Assembly: GCF_900635445.1 (NCBI RefSeq)
Contig: NZ_LR134117.1
Span: 3,968,001-4,032,000, forward strand
Direction of reading: 5' to 3'
DNA from: Serratia odorifera
GTDB lineage: Bacteria; Pseudomonadota; Gammaproteobacteria; Enterobacterales; Enterobacteriaceae
DNA: 64,000 nt
Both the position numbers and the translations under genes were made by a program. The stretch's first letter is position 1; every line of letters starts with the position of its first letter. Of this stretch, positions 57,447 to 64,000 are shown one piece after another. The notes under the pieces are model-generated. The model was not told where the DNA came from. It was given only the letters and a program-made list of their open reading frames with translations, and searched no databases.

Positions 57447-58429
57447 TTAACTGGCCAGCATGATATCGTTGACGATCTGCTGAGAAGCCACCGCATCCTG
57501 ACGGCCGATTGCCTGCAGCAGCGCGGGGTTGTCATTGAGCTTTTCACACAGTGTCAATAAGCGCGTCACCGTGGCGATGTTGGTTTCGGCTTCGCGCACC
57601 GGATCCAGGCCGCTGGCGTCAGGGAAGGTGTCGAAGTAATAGGCACCCTGATAGCCATCGCGCTGCATCTGCCAGAGGAACTCGAGCGTGGCGCGTGGGT
57701 TGACCGACGCCGCCATCAGGCCATCGTCGCGTTTGCCCCAGCCGTCGTTAAGATCCAGTCCCAGCAGGCGGGAGCGGCGGGCGACCATCGCTGCGGCATA
57801 GGCAGGAATTTCATTGGCGTACAGCACATGGGCAAAATCCAGCGTAATGCCGAGGTTGGGGCAGTTGGCTTCCTCAACGGCAATCAGGCAGGTGGTAACA
57901 TTGGGGGAAGATACTGAAAGCACGGGGCTCGTTCGGTTTATATTCAATACTGATATCAATATCTGGGGCATATTCGGCAACTTTCACGCACGGCGCTGAC
58001 CGCATCTTCCCAGATTTTTTTATAATCGGCCTGGAAGCAGTAGTCGAACCCGTCCTGACCCATCCACAGCGTCATCAGATTGGCACCGAACTCGCGGCCG
58101 GCATCGATACCCCGTTTGGTCAGTTCAATCGCCTGACGGCGGATCGCCGGATCGGGATTGGTGAACGCGCCGATTTTAAACTCAGGGGCATCCCAACGCA
58201 TTTGCATGCCATTAACCGCCAGGCCGACGTCGGCAATTTTTTGCCGCATGGTACTGATGTTGTCAGATATGTGCTGTGGATAATTCAAATCCAGGTGGGT
58301 AAGGCCGTTCACCGTGCCGGCACGCTCGATCATCTGTAATACAGAGGGTTTACCTGTTAATTCAGGCCAATAGCGCCAGGCGCCTGAGGCGAATGAATTT
58401 AACCGGGTGGCGAATTTCAGTTCTGACAT
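57447..58429 (-). CDS. Sugar isomerase/epimerase, xylose-isomerase-like TIM barrel (two frameshifts)
   Basis: About 327 residues, first gene of the sugar operon. The start is MSELKFATRLNSFASGAWRY, followed by NGLTHLDLNYPQHI, ANLMTLWMGQDGFDYCFQADY, then in a second frame VAEYAPDIDISIEYKPNEPR and in a third NLGITLDFAHVLYANEIPAY and GLDLNDGWGKRDDG. The metal-binding Glu (SIEYKP), Asp (LDFAH) and His are present. Frames change near 57968 and 57920. It would convert the imported sugar or its phosphate before or after the PfkB kinase. Confidence 0.83.
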
Positions 58430-58478
58430 GAGAGGTCCTTCGATAGTGTTGTAATGTACTTTCCAGCTTTACATATAT

Positions 58479-58496
58479 TAGTAAAGTTGTTTACTA
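58479..58496. promoter_or_regulatory. Inverted repeat TAGTAAA-GTTG-TTTACTA before the sugar operon
   Basis: Perfect 7-4-7 repeat, with three more matching pairs outside a single mismatch, 50 bp upstream of the isomerase start. It is the likely operator for the operon's own RpiR protein. It has the same layout as the repeat before the rpiR-ddp operon, with different sequence. Confidence 0.55.
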
Positions 58497-58689
58497 GTAT
58501 CATTGCACATCGACTGCCGCAATAGCGGCGGCCGATTTATTCACCAATATGCGAAGTCATTCACGAATTTGATCAAGGAAGGGGGACCAGGTTGGCGTCA
58601 GCGCGCACGGGGAGAGCAGGCGGGCCATCAGTGCAGCAGCCAATGCCCCCTCGCGAGAAAGAGGGGGCGATAGCGCGATCGAAACGGCG

Positions 58690-60213
58690 TTAAAATAGCC
58701 CGAGTGGTTTCACATCGTAACTCACCAGCAGATTCTTCACTTGCTGGTAATGCGACAGCGCTGCCTTATGCGTTTCGCGGCCGATGCCGGAATTTTTATA
58801 ACCGCCAAAGGCGGCATGGGCAGGGTACAGATGGTAGCAGTTGGTCCAGACGCGTCCGGCCTTGATGGCACGCCCCATCCGGTAAGCGAGGTTGACGTCA
58901 CGCGTCCATAGGCCGGCACCCAGCCCGAATTCGGTGTCGTTGGCCAGTGCCAGCGCTTCGGCTTCATCCTCAAAGGTGGTAACGCCGATCACCGGGCCAA
59001 AAATCTCTTCGCGGAAGAAACGCATGCTGTTGTTGCCGGTGATTAATGTCGGCTGCAAATAGAATCCCTGTTGCAGATCTGCTGGCTGGCTGGCGCGTTG
59101 GCCCCCGGCGATAATCTTGCCGCCTTCGTCTTTGGCAATGTCGATATAGGACAGGATTTTATCGAACTGCTCCTTCGATGCCTGCGCGCCGATCATGGTG
59201 TCGGTATCAAACGGGTCACCATGGCGAATGGTTTTCATGCGCGCCAGCACGCGCTCAATAAATTCTGGATAGATCGCCCGCTGAATTAGTGCACGAGACG
59301 GACAGGTGCAAACTTCGCCCTGGTTGAAGAAGCCGAGGATCAGCCCTTCAACCGCTTTATCGATGAATTCCGGCTCCGCCTGCATGATATCGGCAAAGTA
59401 GATGTTTGGCGATTTTCCACCCAGCTCTACCGTGCTCGGAATAATATTTTCTGCCGCACACGACAGGATATGGCGGCCGACCGGCGTTGAGCCGGTAAAG
59501 GCAATTTTTGCTATGCGCTTGCTGCGTGCCAGCGCTTCACCGGCCTCTGCGCCAAAGCCGTGTACCACGTTCAGCACGCCGGCTGGCAACAGATCGCCAA
59601 TCTGCTCAAGCAGCACGCAGATCCCAAGCGGAGTTTGCTCGGCAGGCTTGAGCACAATGCAGTTACCGGCCGCCAATGCCGGAGCCAGCTTCCAGGCGGC
59701 CATCAGCAGTGGAAAGTTCCATGGAATGATCTGCCCAACCACCCCCAACGGTTCATACAGATGATAAGCCACGGTGGTGCTGTCGATTTCTGCCATGCTG
59801 CCTTCCTGCGCGCGCAAGCAGCCGGCAAAGTAACGGAAATGATCGATTGCCAGTGGAATATCAGCGTTTAACGTTTCGCGGATCGGCTTGCCGTTATCCC
59901 AGGTTTCAGTCAGCGCCAGCAACTCGAGTTGTGACTCCATGCGGTCGGCAATCGCCAATAACGTATTGGCGCGCGTCTGAACGCTACTGTTGCCCCAATC
60001 GGCTGCGGCAGCGTGTGCCGCATCGAGCGCCAATTCGATGTCCTGCCCAGTCGAACGGGGGAATTCGCCGATCGTCTGCCCGCTGACCGGTGACGTATTG
60101 GTAAAATAACGACCGTCTACCGGCTCAACAAATTTGCCACCGATATAATTGCCATACCGCTGTTTGAAACAAACGGACGAGCCCGCCAGGCCGGGGTGAA
60201 CATATTTCATCAT
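58690..60213 (-). CDS. aldB: Aldehyde dehydrogenase AldB/ExaC type
   Basis: 506-507 residues, the AldB length, starting at ATG 60213 or 60210 with GAGG in front. It has [21 protein letters not shown], the general base Glu in [13 protein letters not shown], the catalytic Cys in [15 protein letters not shown], and [10 protein letters not shown]. The TCPSRALIQ and [22 protein letters not shown] segments mark the group that oxidises acetaldehyde and other short aldehydes. A sigma-54 promoter lies 65 bp upstream and a sigma-54 activator gene is divergent. Confidence 0.9.
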   Translation of the reverse strand: MMKYVHPGLAGSSVCFKQRYGNYIGGKFVEPVDGRYFTNTSPVSGQTIGEFPRSTGQDIELALDAAHAAAADWGNSSVQTRANTLLAIADRMESQLELLALTETWDNGKPIRETLNADIPLAIDHFRYFAGCLRAQEGSMAEIDSTTVAYHLYEPLGVVGQIIPWNFPLLMAAWKLAPALAAGNCIVLKPAEQTPLGICVLLEQIGDLLPAGVLNVVHGFGAEAGEALARSKRIAKIAFTGSTPVGRHILSCAAENIIPSTVELGGKSPNIYFADIMQAEPEFIDKAVEGLILGFFNQGEVCTCPSRALIQRAIYPEFIERVLARMKTIRHGDPFDTDTMIGAQASKEQFDKILSYIDIAKDEGGKIIAGGQRASQPADLQQGFYLQPTLITGNNSMRFFREEIFGPVIGVTTFEDEAEALALANDTEFGLGAGLWTRDVNLAYRMGRAIKAGRVWTNCYHLYPAHAAFGGYKNSGIGRETHKAALSHYQQVKNLLVSYDVKPLGLF

Positions 60214-60277
60214 CAATACCTCGCTGCAAAAGTAGGGTTGGCGCTTGAGCGCACGACACCAGGTCGCAGCAGAGATA

Positions 60278-60293
60278 AGCATTGCCTATGCCA
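60278..60293 (-). promoter_or_regulatory. Sigma-54 (-24/-12) promoter of aldB
   Basis: On the minus strand TGGCATAGGCAATGCT has GG and GC at the correct spacing for TGGCAC-N5-TTGCW. It is 65 bp upstream of the aldB start and reads towards it. Confidence 0.7.
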
Positions 60294-60409
60294 AATAGCT
60301 CAATCATGGCGAGGAACGGTTGAGATATTTTGAATATCAATCAGTTGGATTTATAAATACTTTCGAAACGGTAAAAATAGCGGGCTTATCATTGCTTAAA
60401 CTGATTTTT

Positions 60410-60430
60410 TGTGTCGCGCATCGCAACACA
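60410..60430. promoter_or_regulatory. Enhancer-like palindrome between aldB and the activator gene
   Basis: TGTGTCGCG-N3-CGCAACACA, 9-bp arms with one mismatch, about 120 bp upstream of the sigma-54 promoter. This is the place and form of an upstream activator site for AcoR/DhaR-like proteins. Confidence 0.55.
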
Positions 60431-60482
60431 TGGGACACAGTCATGATACAATAATGCAACACACCGTCTGACGGAGAACCGC

Positions 60483-62292
60483 ATGTTGCCAAAGCTACCC
60501 GCCGGTCGATGCAGGCTTAGTCGCCGATCGTGATAATCGTTCCCTCACCAGACCGCTGTCAGATTCATGGCGGCGCAGCCAGCTGTACGGTTTGGCACGC
60601 AGTGACGAGCGCATCCCATTTGTTCGTCCGCGCGCGCTCAATGAGATCCGCGATCGCAACGGTTGGGTGTCGCAACTGGCCCAGCCACTATTGGCGCGCT
60701 TTGCCGATGCCATTAATCAGCAACCGTCGGTGATGGTGATTTCCGACGCCAGTGGCCTGGTGCTGGAAACCTGTGGTAACGGCGGTTTTTTGCATCAGGC
60801 ATCGCAGTTGTCGCTGTCTCCCGGCAATCTGTGGGGCGAACGTGAACGCGGCACCAATGCCATTGGCACGGCGCTGGCGCTGGGTGGGCTGTGTGAAGTC
60901 AACGGCGGCGAACACTACCTGCAATCCAACGCGGCACTGCGCTGCTCCGCCGTACCGATCTTTCAACCTGATGGCCAGATTGCCGGCGTGCTGGACATTT
61001 CGACCCCGGCGCAAGCACCTTACGGCAAGGCCGGTAGCATCCTTATTCAGGCGGCACGTCACATTGAACATCAATGGCTAAAAAGCACCATTACCGCCGC
61101 TCATTGGGTGCTGCGATTGCATAAGGATGCGCGTATTCTCGGCAGCGAACACGAACTGGTGCTGGTATTTTGCGACGATCTGCTCAGCGGCGCCAATCGA
61201 CTGGCGATGCAGGAATTTCGGCTAACGCCGGCGGCAGTCGGCCATTGCCGCTTCGCCGACCTGTTCCCGGCTCTGGCCTGCCAGGCGCTGGATATCCCGC
61301 GTCAGACTCTGGCAGTCAATAACCGACGCTACTACGCGTTGCTGGACGCGCCGACCCGGCAAGCATGGGCGGTGCGCTCACTGCCGCCATCACCGGATCC
61401 ACAGGCGGCTGACCGCCAAAAGGCGCTGCGCATCCTGAACGCCGGTCTTGCGCTGTGCGTTACCGGGGAAACCGGCTGCGGCAAAGAGCACTTCAGCCGC
61501 CAGCTGTATCAAGACAGCAAGTGGCGAAGTGGGCGTTTTGTCGCCATCAACTGCGCAGCGTTACCCGAGCCGTTGATTGAATCCGAACTGTTTGGCTATG
61601 CACCGGGCGCCTTTACTGGCGCAAGCGCCAAGGGTTACATGGGTAAGATTCGAGAAGCCGATGGCGGCGTGCTGTTTCTGGATGAAATTGGTGATATGCC
61701 TCTCAGCGTTCAGACTCGACTGCTGCGGGTTCTCCAGGAGAAAACCGTCACGCCGTTGGGCAGCCGTCAGATGCATAAAGTGGATTTTGCGCTGATTTGC
61801 GCCACACATCGGTCGCTGGAACAGCGGGTTGCGACAGGGGCATTTCGTGACGATTTGCTCTACCGCATTCAGGAGTTCAGCGTGCGCGTGCCACCGCTGA
61901 GGGAACGTCCGCAGCGCAAGGCTTTTATTCAGCAGTTGTGGCACCGGTTGGGGGCCGAACAACGTGGTATCACCTTGACGCAGGAGGTGGTGACCACGCT
62001 GGCTGACCATCCGTGGCCGGGTAACGTGCGTCAATTACTCAGTACGTTGAAGGTATTACTGGCTCTGGCGGACGACAACCAGGCCGTTATGCTTCATCAC
62101 CTGCCGGAGCAGTTTCATCCAACGCACCGCAACGCTGAGCTGCCAGTCGCGCAGACACCGACCACACCAGACCTGTATGACGCCGTCAAACAGGCCAACG
62201 GCAACATCAGCCTGGCGGCCAGGCGTTTGGGCATTGCGCGCAGCACGCTGTACCGGCAACTGCAGCGGAAACGCAGTGGGGCGGCAGGTTGA
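60483..62292 (+). CDS. acoR: Sigma-54-dependent activator, AcoR/DhaR type (one frameshift near the start)
   Basis: About 603 residues: an N-terminal GAF-containing sensor (SDSWRRSQLYGLARSDERIP, then VMVISDASGLVLETCGN and GERERGTNAIGTALA), a central AAA+ domain with Walker A GETGCGKE and sigma-54 contact GAFTGA (in YAPGAFTGAS), Walker B GGVLFLDEIGDM, and a Fis-type helix-turn-helix at the end (GNISLAARRLGIARSTLYRQL). The ATG 60483 frame (MLPKLPA) joins the main frame after one indel near 60500. The divergent aldB gene with a -24/-12 promoter is its likely target. Confidence 0.88.
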
Positions 62293-62305
62293 GCCGGCGA
62301 TCCTG

Positions 62306-63200
62306 TCAACGATTAAACAGTTCCCTGATCCAATCAATAAAATAACGCACTTTTGATGCCAGATGGCGGTTCTCCGGCCAGGCGATATGTACCGCCGCCG
62401 GTTCGCATTGCCAGTCGGGCAAGATCGGCACCAGCTCGCCACGGCGTAATGCCTCCTCGGCCAAAAAGTGGTAGGTCGTCACCACCCCCAGACCGGCGCG
62501 TGCGGCATGCAATGCCGCATTGGCGTCGTTGACGGCAAACCGCCAATCGCCGTCAAGCGTAACGCGCTCATCCTGCCGCAGCAGTTGGTGAATGAACGGT
62601 TTACCGCTCTGCGGTGACACCACGTGGATCATCTGGTGATCGCGGCGCAGCGCATTGGGATGCGTGGGCGTGCCATGACGTTGCAAATAGTCTGGTGAGG
62701 CGCAGGTGATACGCTCCAGCGTACCTAACGAACGGGCAATCAGCGTATCGTTCATCAGCGCGCCAATCCGCACCACGCAATCTACCTGGGCCTCGATGGG
62801 ATCGATGGCATGATTAGCCAGATTCAGCGTTAACTGAATATCCGGGTAGCGCCGGTAAAAATCGGTTAAGTGGGGGATCACTTTATGGTAGGCGAGGGTG
62901 TGCGGCATGCTGACATGGATTACGCCGCTCGGCGCTTGCCCGGCACCGATCACGCCGCCTTCAAACTGGCGTAGCTGTTCAAGCCATTGTACCGCGCCCT
63001 GATAATAGGCGCGGCCTTGTTCGGTCAGCGTCAAACGGCGCGAGGTGCGGTGCAGCAAGGTAATGTTTCAACTGCTGTTCCAATGCCTGGATCTGCCGGG
63101 TAACGGTAGATTTAGGTAAATCCAGCAGCGTTGCCGCACGGCTGAACGCGCCGCTTTCGACCACGCGAATAAATGTCTGCATTGCCGCCAGCTTGTCCAT
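62306..63200 (-). CDS. LysR-family transcriptional regulator (one frameshift)
   Basis: About 298 residues. The start ATG 63200 (MDKLAAMQTFIRVVESGAFSRAATLLDLPKS, split here by position) begins a LysR helix-turn-helix. After one extra base near 63060, LEQQL continues in the next frame as ITLLHRTSRRLTLTEQGRAYY. The effector domain ends WIRELFNR. It is of the large MDK/MDR group with a strand VIHVSMPHTLAYHKVIP. It is divergent from the metallo-hydrolase gene at 63330, with two inverted repeats in between. Confidence 0.86.
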
Positions 63201-63225
63201 TTCGCATCCTCTTAATGGGTCAATC

Positions 63226-63242
63226 ATTGCAATTATAGCAAT
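63226..63242. promoter_or_regulatory. Inverted repeat ATTGC-N7-GCAAT
   Basis: A T-N11-A-type LysR box 26 bp from the lysR start, in the lysR/metallo-hydrolase gap. Probably bound by the LysR protein. Confidence 0.5.
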
Positions 63243-63283
63243 CATAGTTTGCAGATTAGCGGCTTGTTCATTCGCCGACAGGG

Positions 63284-63305
63284 TAACAATATGGTGCCAT
63301 TGTTA
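63284..63305. promoter_or_regulatory. Inverted repeat TAACAAT-N8-ATTGTTA
   Basis: Perfect 7-bp arms 25 bp upstream of the metallo-hydrolase start. A second operator-like site of the same divergent pair. Confidence 0.45.
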
Positions 63306-63329
63306 TCGACAAACAACCACGGAGTTACT

Positions 63330-64000
63330 ATGTCATCCTCTACGAGCTGGAATCTGGGTCGTACTCGCATCACGCGCTTAACCGAGCTGACGATTGACGA
63401 TCGCCCAGCTTCATTGCTTTTTCCGCAATGGCAGCAAGACGCGGTCAACCAGACCGATACCGTATTCAGCCAGGCACACCTCAGCCACGACAGGCAACGG
63501 CTGACCGTCAGCTGCCACAGCTGGCTGGTGCAAACGCCAGAGCATACCGTTTTGATAGATACCGCCTGCGGCAACGACAAACTCCGCCCCGACAACCCGC
63601 TGTTTGACCGCTTGCAGACCCATTGGCTACAGCAGTTGCGCCAGGCCGGCGTTGAACCGCATCAGGTGGATTATGTTCTGTTGACGCATTTGCATGTCGA
63701 TCATGTGGGTTGGAATACCCAACTGGTAGAGGGGCAGTGGCGGCCGACGTTCCCCAATGCACGTTACGTATTTTCTGCTGCGGAATACGATTGGTATGCC
63801 CATCCGGACAATGTGACCGCCCCCAACCGCGGCTTATTTGACGACAGCGTGCAGCCGCTGGTCGACGCCGGGCAGGATTGGCGCTGGCAGCATGGTGACC
63901 AACAACCGATCGCCGGATTCCACTTTCACCGCACGCCGGGGCACAGCTACGACCATCTGTCCTTTTCGCTGCAAACCGACCAGGGCATGGCGCTGTTTGC
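63330..64000 (+). CDS. Metallo-beta-lactamase-fold hydrolase (partial, runs off the window)
   Basis: First 223 residues only, and the frame stays open at the window edge. The zinc motif is THLHVDHVGWN near residues 115-125, with later FHRTPGHSYDHLSF, both normal for cytosolic MBL-fold hydrolases of the lactonase-like group. No signal peptide is seen, unlike the relative at 26834. ATG 63330 has GGAG in front. The divergent LysR protein is the probable regulator. The substrate is unknown. Confidence 0.86.
   Translation, partial: MSSSTSWNLGRTRITRLTELTIDDRPASLLFPQWQQDAVNQTDTVFSQAHLSHDRQRLTVSCHSWLVQTPEHTVLIDTACGNDKLRPDNPLFDRLQTHWLQQLRQAGVEPHQVDYVLLTHLHVDHVGWNTQLVEGQWRPTFPNARYVFSAAEYDWYAHPDNVTAPNRGLFDDSVQPLVDAGQDWRWQHGDQQPIAGFHFHRTPGHSYDHLSFSLQTDQGMALF

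Noticed and set aside
1..64000. tRNA, rRNA, CRISPR array, prophage or integron
   Set aside because: No cloverleaf, no rRNA-like stretch, no regularly spaced repeats, and no integrase, transposase or phage structural protein was seen on either strand.

Overview
The window looks like chromosome from a Gram-negative enterobacterium of the Yersiniaceae, most likely Serratia. The GC content is high and almost all of it codes. It carries the enterobacterial families YedP, DdpXABCDF, OsmB, DsdA, SrfABC, YbdK, MgtS and AldB/AcoR, mostly with enterobacterial-type protein sequences. This placement rests on recognising protein families, not on a database search. I see no rRNA, tRNA, CRISPR array, insertion sequence or prophage.

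Layout. 1-2.1 kb: the tail of a GlxA/AraC-type regulator, then gpgS-yedP for making glucosylglycerate. 2.6-9.6 kb: an RpiR regulator and a D-Ala-D-Ala dipeptidase with its ABC importer (ddpXABCDF). 9.8-14.1 kb: a small membrane protein and a tandem pair of alternative penicillin-binding proteins (PBP2-like and PBP3-like). 14.3-19 kb: osmB, an Rrf2 regulator, an FNR-box region with a small membrane protein, DUF1428, a VOC protein, dsdA and a nitroreductase. 19-25.4 kb: srfABC. 25.5-34 kb: a decayed GAF-GGDEF gene, a LysR/metallo-hydrolase divergent pair, a three-gene YbdK operon with a 41-residue protein, ggt, a GH13 phosphorylase that probably breaks down glucosylglycerate, and aldA. 35-40.6 kb: Nudix, an FAD oxidase, a SSADH-type dehydrogenase with a DJ-1 protein, and an AraC regulator. 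40.7-44 kb: a small operon of methyltransferase, FemAB/GNAT-like protein and BBE-type flavin oxidase. 44-52 kb: an EamA permease, a second EF-G, an mgtS small-protein locus, an ECF41 sigma pair and a MscS-type channel. 52-58.4 kb: a sugar ABC operon with its own RpiR regulator and PfkB kinase. 58.7-64 kb: aldB with a divergent sigma-54 activator, and a second LysR/metallo-hydrolase divergent pair cut by the window edge.

Regulatory sites fit the genes beside them. There is a -24/-12 promoter with an NtrC-like site before the rpiR-ddp operon. There is a -24/-12 promoter and an enhancer-like palindrome between aldB and the acoR-type gene. An ECF41-type promoter precedes the CMD-ECF41 pair, a perfect CRP site lies before the PBP pair, an FNR box sits at 15.4 kb, and inverted repeats lie upstream of both RpiR-linked operons and both LysR/metallo-hydrolase pairs.

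A caution applies throughout. About sixteen conserved genes are broken by one or more single-base frameshifts, several of them in homopolymers, while protein similarity continues smoothly across each break. This density looks like sequencing indels more than biological decay. I therefore give whole-gene spans for those genes and flag the breaks. The GAF-GGDEF remnant is different: its middle is missing.
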